A DNA stretch of 64,000 nt from contig CAVOSX010000007.1 in NCBI GenBank assembly GCA_963699015.1, forward strand, positions 1 through 64,000, written 5' to 3'. The notes under the pieces are model-generated. The model was given only the letters and a program-made list of their open reading frames with translations. It did not search any database and was not told the DNA's origin. Position numbers and translations under genes: made by a program. Below, piece by piece: positions 27,079-36,202 of this stretch; position 1 is the first letter of the stretch; each line of letters begins with the position of its first letter. This DNA is from PALSA-505 sp963699015 (lineage in GTDB: Bacteria > Actinomycetota > Actinomycetes > Streptosporangiales > Streptosporangiaceae).

Positions 27079-29514
27079 TCATAGCGCCTGCTGCCGCTCC
27101 AGGTACTTCAGCGCGGCCCATCCCGCGGGCACGGGAAGCCAGAAGGTCAGCAGCCGGAACAGCAGCACCGCGCTGACGGCCACCGTGCCCGCCACCCCGG
27201 CGGCGCGGAGCCCGGCGGTAAGCGCCGCTTCCACCGCCCCGATCCCGCCCGGCGTCGGCACAATGGACCCGAGCGCGCTGCCGGTCAGGTAGACCACGGC
27301 CACGCTCGCGAACGGCGCCGAGCCGCCCAGGGCGCGGACGCACACGTCGAGGCAGGTGATGTAGGCCAGGGTCAGCAGCAGCGCTCCGCCGACGCCCTCG
27401 GCGAGCTTGCGCGGCTGCTGCGCCACCTCGAGCAGCCGCGGGACCACCTGCCCGAACGTCGGGGCGAGCCGGGCCCGCAGCAGCCGCCGCCCGGCCGGGA
27501 TCGCCAGCACGACCAGCGCGATGGCGACGAGCCCGGCCAGCACGAAGTAGACCCACGTCGGCGGGCGGATCGAATGGCCCTCGGAGGTTCCCGCGAGCGC
27601 GGCGAACACGATCAGCAGCAGGATGTGCAGGACGAACGCCACGACCTGGGATACGGCCACGCTGGCCGCCGCCACGGCGGCCGGCACCTTGCGCCGCTGC
27701 AGGTAGCGAATGTTGATCGCGACGCCGCCTACGGCCGCGGGCGTGACCAGGGTGACGAACGACCCCGCCAGCTGTGCCAGCATCGTGCGCACGAAGCTCA
27801 GCCGCGCGGCTACGAACCCGGACAGCGACAGCGCCGCGCCGACATAGGTCAGCGCGGACAGGGCCAGCGCCGCGATCGTCCAGCGCCAGTCCGCCGATCG
27901 CAGCGTGTTTCCCAGGCTGACCCGGGCCAGCTCGCCGGCCAGCAGGTACGTGGCCACCACGGTGGCGAGCAGGGTGAACAGCGTGCGCGGCCGGATCCGT
28001 TCCAGCCGCACCGGGGCAGGCTCGTCCCCCGGGGCCGCGTCCAGCAGGCGCTTGCGCAGCGCGGTCAGCACGTCCTTGCGGTGCCGGACGGCGGCCCTGG
28101 TGGACGGGTACAGCACGATGGGCTGCAGCAGCGGCACCACGGCGAGCATTTCGTCCGGGCCGGTCTTTTCCAGCGCCAGGTCCGCGCTGCGGTCCGGCCC
28201 CACCTGCAGCGCCAGCTCGGTGATCAGCTGGGCGAGGTCGAGGCGAAGCTGCAGATCTCCCGCGGCGACGTCGCCGTTGCCGGGGTCGAGCAGCATGACC
28301 TGGCCGCCGCCGGTGAGCAGGATGCGATCGGAGGTCAGCGCCCGGTGGGTGACGCGGTGCGCGTGCAGCCGGAGCACCGTGTCCCAGACGCGGCCAAGCT
28401 CGGCATCGGCCGGCCCGGGATCCTGCTCGGCCAGCGACCTGCCCTCGTGATGCTCGAAGGCGAGCGCGAAGGCCTCGGGGCCGACCCGGACCAGGGCCTG
28501 CAGCCGGGGGGTGCGCACCCCGGCCTCCTCGGCCGCGTAGCACAACAGCGCCCGGCGCTCCACGGTCCGGTCCAGCGAAATCGGCGCGCGGTGCGACACC
28601 TGGCCTTCCAGCCGCGCCGAACGGTACAGCCGGTAGATCGCGCCGGCCGCCTCCTGGTCCCTGTCGTACACGCAGACGTCGAGCCGGTCACCGCGGCGCG
28701 CCGTCGCCGCGTACCGGCGGGACTCATGACCCACGACCGGGACCCGGCGTATCTCCAGCAGCTGGCATCCGGCGCCGCCCAGGGCCGCCGCGATCTTGTC
28801 CGCCGCCGGGCGCTGCGACATGGTGCCCGCGGCGTACCGCACGCCGACCCCGATCGCCCGGCCGACGAGCAGCGCGATGAGCAGCGCGAGCACGGTCGTC
28901 TGCAGCGCCGCCAGGTTCACCACCGCGTACAGGCCGAGGGTCAGCCACACGGCCGCACGCCAGCGTTCCTGCCCGTTCAGGCCGATCATGGTGGTGTACG
29001 CGGCCAGGCCGGCCAGGTACCCGTCGAGCGGCGGGGCACGGCTGGTGCCAGACCCGGACACGGCGAGCGCCTGGTACAGCAGCGAGGATGTGTGGTGGCT
29101 GAGCAGGGCATTAGCCACCGCCACCGCCACGACCGCGAGAACGGCCGTGCCCGCGGCCTCGGCCAGCCGTCGCGGCTGGCGCCGGACGAGCTCGCGGACG
29201 GCCAGGGCGACCGGCAGCAGCAACAGCGCGAACAGCGCCACCGGCCGCGCGGCCGTCAGCAGCGCGTGCGGCAGCCGCCTGCTCGCCCCCACGACGTCGG
29301 TCTCGATACCGGTGGTCGCGGCCCCGGCCGCGACGCCGATCGCGGCCAGCAGGACGATCTCGATGCAGCTCACCAGGCAGCGCATCAGATCTATCGGCTT
29401 GCGGATCCGGCGGGCAAGATGATCCTCGACCAGGAGCGGCTGCGGTCCCGCGGCCGTGGCCGTGATCGGGCGCGCGGGCTTGCCCGGCGGCGGGCTCGGC
29501 CGAGGCGACGTCAC
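27079..29514 (-). CDS. Flippase-like (LPG synthase TM) protein with internal kinase-like domain
   Basis: 811 aa in three parts. Residues ~45-235 hold about six helices. Residues ~240-500 are kinase-like, with a catalytic-loop relative HRALTSDRILL and a DFG-like LLDPGNGD. Residues ~515-805 form the UPF0104/lysylphosphatidylglycerol-synthase membrane domain (LAGSFVTLVTPAAVGG..., GSIVPTPGGIGAVEAALTAGLRAAGV). The Asp expected in the catalytic loop (HxD) is absent, so phosphotransfer is doubtful. The C-terminal domain suggests lipid flipping as in MprF, but no lysyl-transferase domain is present. Confidence 0.82.
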   Translation of the reverse strand: MTSPRPSPPPGKPARPITATAAGPQPLLVEDHLARRIRKPIDLMRCLVSCIEIVLLAAIGVAAGAATTGIETDVVGASRRLPHALLTAARPVALFALLLLPVALAVRELVRRQPRRLAEAAGTAVLAVVAVAVANALLSHHTSSLLYQALAVSGSGTSRAPPLDGYLAGLAAYTTMIGLNGQERWRAAVWLTLGLYAVVNLAALQTTVLALLIALLVGRAIGVGVRYAAGTMSQRPAADKIAAALGGAGCQLLEIRRVPVVGHESRRYAATARRGDRLDVCVYDRDQEAAGAIYRLYRSARLEGQVSHRAPISLDRTVERRALLCYAAEEAGVRTPRLQALVRVGPEAFALAFEHHEGRSLAEQDPGPADAELGRVWDTVLRLHAHRVTHRALTSDRILLTGGGQVMLLDPGNGDVAAGDLQLRLDLAQLITELALQVGPDRSADLALEKTGPDEMLAVVPLLQPIVLYPSTRAAVRHRKDVLTALRKRLLDAAPGDEPAPVRLERIRPRTLFTLLATVVATYLLAGELARVSLGNTLRSADWRWTIAALALSALTYVGAALSLSGFVAARLSFVRTMLAQLAGSFVTLVTPAAVGGVAINIRYLQRRKVPAAVAAASVAVSQVVAFVLHILLLIVFAALAGTSEGHSIRPPTWVYFVLAGLVAIALVVLAIPAGRRLLRARLAPTFGQVVPRLLEVAQQPRKLAEGVGGALLLTLAYITCLDVCVRALGGSAPFASVAVVYLTGSALGSIVPTPGGIGAVEAALTAGLRAAGVAGTVAVSAVLLFRLLTFWLPVPAGWAALKYLERQQAL

Positions 29515-29695
29515 GTCACGATCGTTTCACCTGGCCAGGCTGCAGCATAGACGCCCGGCCGTAACGTCATGGCTGGTTCGCGGCGGGCCGGGGCGGTCCG
29601 GCCGGGGCCATGGCCGCCGTCCCGCGCCCTGCGGCCGGGTGCGGGACGGCGGGCGGTCGCGGTGCTGCGCCGGAGCGGAGCTGCCGCGCTGACCG

Positions 29696-30505
29696 TCAGC
29701 TGCGGCAGTACCTGAGCGCGGCCAGCGGCGCGAACACCACGACCAGGCCAAGCGACCACAGCAGCGAGCCTGTGACCAGGTAGCCGGTCGAGTGGCCGAT
29801 CAGCGCCTCGGCCGCCGGGCCCTGGGTCAGCGCCCGGACCGCGTTGACCATGTAGGTGATGGGCTGGTGGCTGGCGAACCCCTGCAGCCAGCCGGGCATC
29901 GAGCGCACCGGGACGTAGGCGCTGGAGATGAACGTGAAAGGAAAGACCAGCAGCGCCATCCCTTGCGCGGCCTGGGGCGTCCCGGCGATGAGGCCGAGCA
30001 GGATGAACAGCCACTCAAAGGCGAACCCGAAGACCACGCACAGCCCTAGGGCGGCAAGTGCCTCCGCGACCGAGCCGTGGATGCGGAACCCGACGGCAAA
30101 TCCGATCGCGGCGGTCACGATCAGCCCCCAGCTGTTCCATGCGGTGTCGGCCAGCGCGCGTCCGGTCAGGAAGGACGCACGCGGGACGGGCAGCGAGCGC
30201 ACCCGGTCCACGAATCCCTGGTCGAGATCCTCGGCTACCACGGTGGCCGCGCCCATCCCGGAGAACAGAACGCCGGTGGTGATGAACCCGGGCACCAGGA
30301 AGTCCACGTACGAGATGCCGCCCTCGACCTGGATGGCGCCGCCGAAGACGTAGCGGAAGATCAGCAGGAACATCGCGCCCTGGATCGTCCCGAGGACGAT
30401 CATCTGCGGGGTGCGCAGGTAGCGCAGGATCGCGCGCCTGGCGATCTGCAGGGTGCTGGTGCCGATCGAGGTCGTCCTGGTGATCGGCGCGGTCACGACA
30501 GCCAT
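29696..30505 (-). CDS. ABC-2 type permease (DrrB-like)
   Basis: 269 aa with six hydrophobic helices. The ABC-2 signature region VFPFTFISSAYVPVRSMPGWLQGFASHQPITYMVNAVRAL matches daunorubicin-resistance DrrB proteins and relatives. It starts 23 bp after the ATPase gene ends and forms the membrane half of the exporter. About 180 bp separate it from the next minus-strand gene; nothing is recognised there. Confidence 0.9.
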   Translation of the reverse strand: MAVVTAPITRTTSIGTSTLQIARRAILRYLRTPQMIVLGTIQGAMFLLIFRYVFGGAIQVEGGISYVDFLVPGFITTGVLFSGMGAATVVAEDLDQGFVDRVRSLPVPRASFLTGRALADTAWNSWGLIVTAAIGFAVGFRIHGSVAEALAALGLCVVFGFAFEWLFILLGLIAGTPQAAQGMALLVFPFTFISSAYVPVRSMPGWLQGFASHQPITYMVNAVRALTQGPAAEALIGHSTGYLVTGSLLWSLGLVVVFAPLAALRYCRS

Positions 30506-30528
30506 GAGAGTTCTCCTTGTCGGGGTGG

Positions 30529-31503
30529 TCAGTGGTCGCAGGCAGCGGTCTCGAGCGCGGCCCCGGCGCCCGGGCGCCCGGTGAGCGTGAGGAACACCTC
30601 ATCGAGCCTGGGCTGGCGCAAGGCGACGTCCTCGACGTCTACCCCGGCGTCCTCGACCGCCCGCAGCGCGTTCATCAGCACCGGCCCGCCGCGGTCGGCG
30701 CTGACGCTCACCTGGCGGGTCACGTCGTCGATGCGGACATCGCCGTGGTCGAGCCGCCGCAGCGCCTGGGCGACCCGGGCCACGTCATCGTCGTGCCGGA
30801 CGTGCACCTCGATCACCTTGCCGCCGATCCGGCGCTTCAGCTCGGCGGGCGTGCCGGCGGCCACCACCCGGCCGTGGTCGATGATCACTATGTGACTGGC
30901 CAGGTTGTCGGCCTCGTCGAGGTACTGCGTGGTGAGCAGGACGTCCGTGCCCTGCCTCACGAGCGTCCTGATCGCGTCCCATAGCTCGATCCGGCTGCGC
31001 GGATCCAGCCCGGTCGTCGGCTCGTCGAGCAGCAGCAGTTTCGGCGCGCCGACCAGGCTCGCGCCGAGGTCGAGCCTGCGCCGCATGCCGCCCGAGTAGG
31101 TGCGGACCAGGCGGTCGCCCGCGTCGGCAAGGCCCAGCGAGTCCAGCACCGATGACGCGTTCGCCTTCGCGTCCCTGCGCTGCTGCCCGAACAGCCTGGC
31201 GACCAGCTCCAGGTTCTCCCGGCCGGTCATGGCCGGCTCGATGGCCGCGAACTGCCCGGCGAGGCCGATGGACCGCCGCACGGCCGGCGCCTCCCGGCGA
31301 GCGTCGTGACCGCCCACTCGCAGCTCCCCGCTGTCGGGTTGCAGCAGGGTGGCCACCGCCCTGATGAAGGTTGTCTTGCCCGCGCCGTTCGGCCCGAGCA
31401 TGGCGACCACCTGCCCGGACTCAGCGGTCAGGTCGAGCCCGTCCAGGGCCTGCGTCTTGCCAAAGCGCTTGGTCAGCCCCTTGGCCTCGATGATGAGCGC
31501 CAT
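30529..31503 (-). CDS. ABC exporter ATP-binding protein (DrrA-like)
   Basis: 324 aa: Walker A GPNGAGKTT, signature YSGGMRRRLDLGASL, Walker B LLLLDEPTTGLDP, and a C-terminal ~90-residue regulatory extension (VRHDDDVARVAQALRRLD...VFLTLTGRP) typical of DrrA-type ATPases. ATG 31503 with an AGGGAAGG sequence upstream. With the permease it would export a hydrophobic drug-like compound. Expression is likely repressed by the divergent TetR protein. Confidence 0.92.
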   Translation of the reverse strand: MALIIEAKGLTKRFGKTQALDGLDLTAESGQVVAMLGPNGAGKTTFIRAVATLLQPDSGELRVGGHDARREAPAVRRSIGLAGQFAAIEPAMTGRENLELVARLFGQQRRDAKANASSVLDSLGLADAGDRLVRTYSGGMRRRLDLGASLVGAPKLLLLDEPTTGLDPRSRIELWDAIRTLVRQGTDVLLTTQYLDEADNLASHIVIIDHGRVVAAGTPAELKRRIGGKVIEVHVRHDDDVARVAQALRRLDHGDVRIDDVTRQVSVSADRGGPVLMNALRAVEDAGVDVEDVALRQPRLDEVFLTLTGRPGAGAALETAACDH

Positions 31504-31528
31504 CTGGCACCTTCCCTGGTGGAACGTT

Positions 31529-31597
31529 GTTCGATCAAATCGAACGTCATACTGGCATGAGCTATGACGCGTTGTCAAACAATATTCGAGTCTCGAA
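31529..31597. promoter_or_regulatory. Two TetR-type palindromic operators and the exporter promoter
   Basis: O1 is GTTCGAT-CAA-ATCGAAC (31529-31545), a perfect 7-bp dyad. O2 is TTCGAG-T-CTCGAA (31585-31597). Their centres are 54 bp apart, about five helical turns, and they share the TTCGA/TCGAA core. Between them on the minus strand lie TTGACA (31578-31573, perfect -35) and CAGTAT (31554-31549) with 18-bp spacing. O1 covers the predicted start region and O2 lies upstream of the -35. This fits repression of the DrrAB-type exporter and probably of tetR itself. Confidence 0.75.
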
Positions 31598-31627
31598 CCA
31601 TGTTCAGGACGTGGTACAGTGGCCGAC

Positions 31628-32371
31628 ATGGCACAGGGCACCGGAACGCGCTGGTCGGATGCTTCGGGCGTCCCGGAGCCGCCGTGGCGCAGCGCGCCGA
31701 GATCGGCCGGGCGAGCGCCGCTGACGCGGGAGGCCATCATCGATGCGGCCTTGCGGGTCATCGACGCCGACGGCATGGACGGCCTGTCGATGCGCCGGGT
31801 GGGCGAGGAGCTCGGTACCGGGGCCGCGTCGCTCTACTGGCACGTGCGGAACAAGGAGCAGCTGCTCCAGCTGGTTTTCGAGCGCGTGGTCGAGGAGATA
31901 CAGCTGCCCGAGCCGGATCCGGCGCGCTGGCGGGAGCAGCTCAGCGATCTGGCCGGCCAGATGCGGGCCATCATGACCAGCCACCGGGACGTGGCGCGGC
32001 TGTCGCTGGGGCGCATTCCCTCGGGGCCCGCGCTGGCGGTCGTCACCGAGTGGCTGTTCACGCTGCTCAAGCCCGTCGGCATCCCGGACAAGGTGATCGC
32101 CTACCTCGGCGACCTGTTCGCCCTGTACGTGGGGGCGTTCGCGTTCGAGGAGAGCCTCGGTACCGCGTCCTTCACCGGCGGTGACCTATCGCCCGAGCAG
32201 TTCTTCACGATGCTCAGGGACTACGTGATGTCGCTGCCCCCTGAGCTGTTCCCGCACACCCAGCGGGTCGTGGACGTGATGCTCGGCGGCGGCCCCGACG
32301 AGAGGTTCGCGTTCGGAGTCGATCTCATGCTCCGCGGCCTGGCCACGTACGCGAGCCAGCCGCAAGGCTAG
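31628..32371 (+). CDS. TetR-family repressor with TetR_C domain
   Basis: 247 aa. The helix-turn-helix is at ~35-85 (LTREAIIDAALRVIDADGMDGLSMRRVGEELGTGAASLYWHVRNKEQLL), and the C-terminal ligand domain resembles the TetR_C_1 class of tetracycline-type and DrrA-neighbour regulators. ATG 31628 is used; GTG 31619 is in frame. It is divergent from the exporter with dyad operators in between, so it most likely represses the exporter until a drug ligand binds. Confidence 0.9.
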   Translation: MAQGTGTRWSDASGVPEPPWRSAPRSAGRAPLTREAIIDAALRVIDADGMDGLSMRRVGEELGTGAASLYWHVRNKEQLLQLVFERVVEEIQLPEPDPARWREQLSDLAGQMRAIMTSHRDVARLSLGRIPSGPALAVVTEWLFTLLKPVGIPDKVIAYLGDLFALYVGAFAFEESLGTASFTGGDLSPEQFFTMLRDYVMSLPPELFPHTQRVVDVMLGGGPDERFAFGVDLMLRGLATYASQPQG

Positions 32372-32387
32372 GACGCCGCCGCTGCCG

Positions 32388-32404
32388 CGCGACTGGCCGT
32401 CGCG
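32388..32404. terminator. Hairpin between convergent tetR and DinB genes
   Basis: CGCGAC (32388-32393) pairs with GTCGCG (32399-32404) around a 5-nt loop, 17 bp after the tetR stop and 9 bp before the DinB stop. It is a short stem without a U-tract. Confidence 0.4.
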
Positions 32405-32412
32405 GGCGTGCC

Positions 32413-32919
32413 TTACTGGCGGAGCAGGAAGCCGCGGATGAAGGCGGCCTGCCCCACGTGCTGGAGGTCGTCGGAGATCACGCTCACCAGCCGCACCCCC
32501 AGCGTCACCGGGGGGTCCCATGACTCGTCCACCACCCGGGGAAGATCGGCATCGGTCAGCGCCGCGACGTAACGGATCGTGTGCTCGAAGACCGCGTCGT
32601 GATACCCGGTCAGCAGCTCCGCGTCCGCCTGGACCGCGGCAACTTCCCTGGGGTCGTGGCCGTAGCCGGTGGCCCCAGGCGCGAACGGCAGCGCGAACCG
32701 GCCGGCCCAGCCCTGCGACGTCCACGCCTGCTCCCGGTGCGCGACCCCGCAGACGTGGTCATCCTGGATCCGGGTCAGGTGCCAGATCAGCCAGGCGATC
32801 GAGTTCGCCTCGGGGTCCACCCGGTAGGCCAGCTGCTGGCGCGACAGGCCGTCCACCGCGAGATGGACTTCCTCCCGGATCCGGCCGAACGCGTCGGTGA
32901 GCAGGTCAGCGCTTGTCAT
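32413..32919 (-). CDS. DinB/DUF664 four-helix protein
   Basis: 168 aa; the first His is in SIAWLIWHLTRIQDDHV and the paired HxxxH region is near YHDAVFEHTIRYV and SDDLQHVGQAAFIRGF, giving the three-ligand pattern of DinB-like metalloproteins. ATG 32919 with GGGAG 7 nt upstream. It is the last gene of the minus-strand run from 38190 and may belong to that transcript (39 bp after the serine-hydrolase stop). Confidence 0.82.
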   Translation of the reverse strand: MTSADLLTDAFGRIREEVHLAVDGLSRQQLAYRVDPEANSIAWLIWHLTRIQDDHVCGVAHREQAWTSQGWAGRFALPFAPGATGYGHDPREVAAVQADAELLTGYHDAVFEHTIRYVAALTDADLPRVVDESWDPPVTLGVRLVSVISDDLQHVGQAAFIRGFLLRQ

Positions 32920-32958
32920 GGGCAACTCCCTCGGGGCCGGGCCGCGCGGCCGCCCGGC

Positions 32959-34206
32959 CTAGTCCGTAACCGCCTGGTATACCAGCTGGCGCAGCTGGGA
33001 CCGGATGCGGTGCGCGCTCGTGGGCAGCAGCTGGGTGTAGAAGCATACGGTCAGCTGCTCGGCGGGGTCGATCCAGAATGCCGTATTCGCCGCGCCTCCC
33101 CACGCGAATTCGCCCTCGGAGCAGACGATCTTGCCCGCGGCCGGATCCAGCACGACAGCGAAGCCAAGGCCGAAGCCCACCCCGTGCGCGGGGGACTCGG
33201 CGAACAGCGGGCGGCCGAAGGTCTCCAGATCGGCGCCACCGGGCAGGTGGTTACGGGTCATGTAGGCCACCGTGCGCGGGCCGAGCAGCCGCACGCCGTT
33301 CAGTTCCCCGGCCGGGCTGTCCGGGCGGGGCAGCAGCGTCTGGGTGAAGCGGTGGTAGTCGGCGGCGCTGGACACCAGGCCGCCGCCGCCGCTGAGGAAC
33401 GACGGTCGGCGCTGTCCCAGCGCGCCGAGCGCGTCGTTGCGGACCGCCTTGTTGCCCGGGCCCGCCACATACATCGCGGCCAGCCGGGGGATGTCCTCCG
33501 AAGCGACCTGGAAGGCGGTATCGGCCATGCCCAGCGGGCGCAGGATGCGGTCGGCGAAGAACCGGTCCAGGCTCTGCCCCGAGGCGACCTCGACCACCCG
33601 GCCGAGCACGTCGGTCGCCACCGAGTAGTTCCACTCGGTACCCGGCTGGAACAGCAGCGGCATGGCCGCCCAGGCATCGCAGGCGCCCGCGAGGTCGAGC
33701 CCGCGCGGCGCGGCCCACTCGAAGCCGGCGTTGCGGTAGATGGCGTCCACCGCATCGCAGCGGTGGAAGCCGTAGGTCAGCCCGGCCGTGTGCGTCAGCA
33801 GGTGCCAGATCCGCACCGGCTCGGTGGCGGGCACGGTCACCGGCTTCAGGTCGGATCCGCCTGCGTACACGCGCGCGCCGGCGAACGAGGGGATGAACGC
33901 GCTGACCGGGTCGGTCAGCTCGAAGGCGCCCTCCTCATACAGCATCATCGCCGCGACCGAGGTGACCGGCTTGGTCATCGAGTAGATCCGCCACAGCGTC
34001 CCGGTCTCGACCGGCAGGCCCGCCTCGACGTCCCGCATGCCGTAGCGGGACACGTGCACGAGGCGGCCGCGCCGGCTGACGGTCAGCAGCCAGCCGGGCA
34101 GCCGCCCGTCGTCCACGTACCTGGCGAAGTGCCGGTCAATCCTGGCCAGCCGTTCCTTGTCCAGTCCGGCCTCGGCCGGATCGGCCTGCGGGGCCAGCTC
34201 GGCCAT
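32959..34206 (-). CDS. Serine hydrolase, beta-lactamase/family VIII esterase type
   Basis: 415 aa. The nucleophile motif S-M-T-K is at 76-79, HLLTHTAG at 135-142, and Y-S-V at 194-196 takes the place of the class C Y-x-N. The third motif is replaced by FAWGGAAN instead of K-T-G. This pattern matches EstB-like esterases rather than true beta-lactamases. No signal peptide, so cytoplasmic. It follows the MetE-like gene by 50 bp in the catabolic cluster and may hydrolyse an ester or lactone there. Confidence 0.85.
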   Translation of the reverse strand: MAELAPQADPAEAGLDKERLARIDRHFARYVDDGRLPGWLLTVSRRGRLVHVSRYGMRDVEAGLPVETGTLWRIYSMTKPVTSVAAMMLYEEGAFELTDPVSAFIPSFAGARVYAGGSDLKPVTVPATEPVRIWHLLTHTAGLTYGFHRCDAVDAIYRNAGFEWAAPRGLDLAGACDAWAAMPLLFQPGTEWNYSVATDVLGRVVEVASGQSLDRFFADRILRPLGMADTAFQVASEDIPRLAAMYVAGPGNKAVRNDALGALGQRRPSFLSGGGGLVSSAADYHRFTQTLLPRPDSPAGELNGVRLLGPRTVAYMTRNHLPGGADLETFGRPLFAESPAHGVGFGLGFAVVLDPAAGKIVCSEGEFAWGGAANTAFWIDPAEQLTVCFYTQLLPTSAHRIRSQLRQLVYQAVTD

Positions 34207-34256
34207 CGTTGTCCTCCAGATCGTCGCGGGTCGCGGGAAACCTCGGGGCAGCGCCG

Positions 34257-35368
34257 TTAAGAATCAAGAAGATCCCCGGCTATCCGAACGAGCAGGGCGA
34301 GCTTGTCGCGCTGGGCCCGCGGCGTGATCGGGTTGCCGCCCGCCGACGTGGCGAAGCCGCATTGCGGGCTGACGGCCAGCCGCTCGGCCCCGGCCAGCGC
34401 GCTGGCCTGGCGGAGCCTGGCCGCGATGTCGCCGGCCCGCTCGAGCGCGGACGTCTTCGTCGTCACCAGGCCGAGCACGATGACCTTGTCGTCGGGCACC
34501 AGGCGGAGCGCGCCGAAGCTGCCCGACCGCTCGTCGTCGTACTCGAGCAGCAGCCGGTCGGCGCGGCACCGGCCGAACACCGGGGCCGCGATCGGATCGT
34601 AGTCGCCGGCCACCAGCCAGCGGCCGAGCTGGTTGCCGCGGCACAGGTGGAAGCCGAACGTGGCCGGCCGCCGGCCTCGATCACGGCGTTGTCGAGGTCG
34701 ATCCCGTAGGACAGCCAGCGGTCCGCCGGCCAGCCCCGCGCCTCGTAGAAGGCACGCCAGGCCGGGTCGAGCAGCAGCGGGTAGTGCGGGGCGTCCAGCT
34801 GGATGTAGGTACATCCCAGGCGGACGAGCTCGCGGACCTCGTCCTGCAGCACCTGCACCACGTCGGCCATGAAGGCATCCAGGCTCGGATAGGCGCCCGC
34901 CGACAGGTCCGGCGACCAGAGGTTGGCGAACAGCGTCGGGCTCGGCAGCGTCACCTTGGCCTGCCGGCTGGTACAGCCGCGCACGAAGGTGAACTCCTCG
35001 GCCGCCAGGTTCCGCCGCTTGCGGAGCGGCGCCACCACCGCCAGGTCATCGGGGCGGGCGGTCGACGCGTCGCCTACCTCGGCCGAGTGCCAGTCGCCCC
35101 ACAGCCAGGCGTCCAGGCTGACCCCGGCGAACCCGTCGCAGGCGGCGGCCAGTTCGGCCTGGAAGGAGTCTCTTCGCTGCTCACCGTCGTTGACGACGGG
35201 CAGGCCGATCTCCTCCTGCAGGGCGATGACCTCGCGGACCGCGCGGTCTTCGGCGGCCTTGAACTCGGCCGGGGTGACCTCGCCCCTGGCCCTGGCGGCT
35301 CGTGCCTGCTGCAGGAACGGCGGGCGCAGCAGGCTGCCGACGTGCTCAACGCGGGCGGTGACGGGCAT
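34257..35368 (-). pseudogene. MetE-C-terminal-domain-like protein, one frameshift
   Basis: Two overlapping frames together encode a ~370-aa protein of the cobalamin-independent methionine synthase C-terminal family. The N-terminal part (VEHVGSLLRPPFL, PVVNDGEQRRDSF, CTYIQLDAPHYPLLL) spans 35368-~34670 and the C-terminal part (TFGFHLCRGN, SPQCGFATS) ~34670-34257. The zinc ligands of the family (His-x-Cys and the last Cys) are in the second part. The break is in a CCGG-repeat near 34670 and needs one missing base, or four. Stand-alone MetE-like proteins often act in catabolic clusters. Real loss or a sequencing indel are both possible. Confidence 0.78.
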
Positions 35369-35383
35369 GAGGTCAGCCTGCCA

Positions 35384-36196
35384 TCAGCGCAGCCGCATGA
35401 GGCTGGGCGCCGGGGACCCCGCTGCCCGCAGATCCGCCCCGATCTGCTCGACCGTGCGCAGCAGCACCGGCAGCAGGGTGCGCCGCGCCTCGGCCGGGCT
35501 GGTCCGGGCGGCGTGCGTGGCGATGTTGGCCGCGGCCGTGACCCGGCCCGAGCGGTCGCGGATCGGTGCCGCGAGCGAGCGCAGGCCGACCTCGAGTTCC
35601 TGGTCCACCAGCGCCCAGCCCTGCTCGCGGACCCGGTCGAGCTCGGCGCGCAGCGCGCCGGGGTCGGTGACGGTGCGCGCGGTGATCGGGTGCATGCTGA
35701 CCCGCTCGAGGTACGCGTCCAGCTCGGCCGCGGTCAGGCCGGCCAGCAGCACCCGGCCCATCGACGTCGGGTAGGCGGGGAAGCGGGTGCCGATGCTGAT
35801 CGTCACGCGCATGATGCGCGAGGTCGGCACGCGGGCCACGTACACGATGTCGGTGTCGTCCAGCACGGTGACCGAGGCGGATTCCTGCACCTCGGCGACC
35901 ATGCGCTCCAGGTGCGGCTCGGCGATCTGCGGCAGCGACAGGCTGGACAGGTAGGCATAGCCCAGTTCGAGCACGCGGGGGGTGAGCGCGAACATCCGGC
36001 CGTCGGTGCGCACATAGCCCAGCTCGGCCAGCGTCAGCAGGAACCGGCGCGCGGCGGCCCGGGCCAGGCCGGTGATGCCGGCCACCTCGCTGAGCGTGAG
36101 CTGCTGATGATCCTCGTCGAAGGCCTTGATCACGGCCAGCCCGCGCGCCATCGACTGGACGAACTCGGGTCCTCGCTCCCCGGCCGGCTCAGCCAC
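35384..36196 (-). CDS. IclR-family regulator (PcaR/PobR type)
   Basis: 270 aa: winged helix at ~15-75 (VQSMARGLAVIKAFDEDHQQLTLSEVAGITGLARAAARRFLLTLAELGYV) and IclR effector domain with ASVTVLDDTDIVYVARV and GTRFPAYPTSMGRVLLAG. The SMARGL start and length match regulators of protocatechuate/beta-ketoadipate genes. It starts 7 bp after the thiolase stop, so it is inside the operon it probably controls; a candidate operator lies at 38252-38266. Confidence 0.88.
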   Translation of the reverse strand: MAEPAGERGPEFVQSMARGLAVIKAFDEDHQQLTLSEVAGITGLARAAARRFLLTLAELGYVRTDGRMFALTPRVLELGYAYLSSLSLPQIAEPHLERMVAEVQESASVTVLDDTDIVYVARVPTSRIMRVTISIGTRFPAYPTSMGRVLLAGLTAAELDAYLERVSMHPITARTVTDPGALRAELDRVREQGWALVDQELEVGLRSLAAPIRDRSGRVTAAANIATHAARTSPAEARRTLLPVLLRTVEQIGADLRAAGSPAPSLMRLR

Positions 36197-36202
36197 GGTG
36201 CA

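Noticed and set aside
27574..29550. 658-aa plus-strand frame opposite the flippase-pseudokinase gene
   Set aside because: Gln/Arg/His-rich shadow of the minus-strand gene; no protein family.
32959..34206. Calling the serine hydrolase an antibiotic-resistance beta-lactamase
   Set aside because: The K-T-G motif is replaced by W-G-G and there is no signal peptide; the EstB-like esterase pattern fits better.
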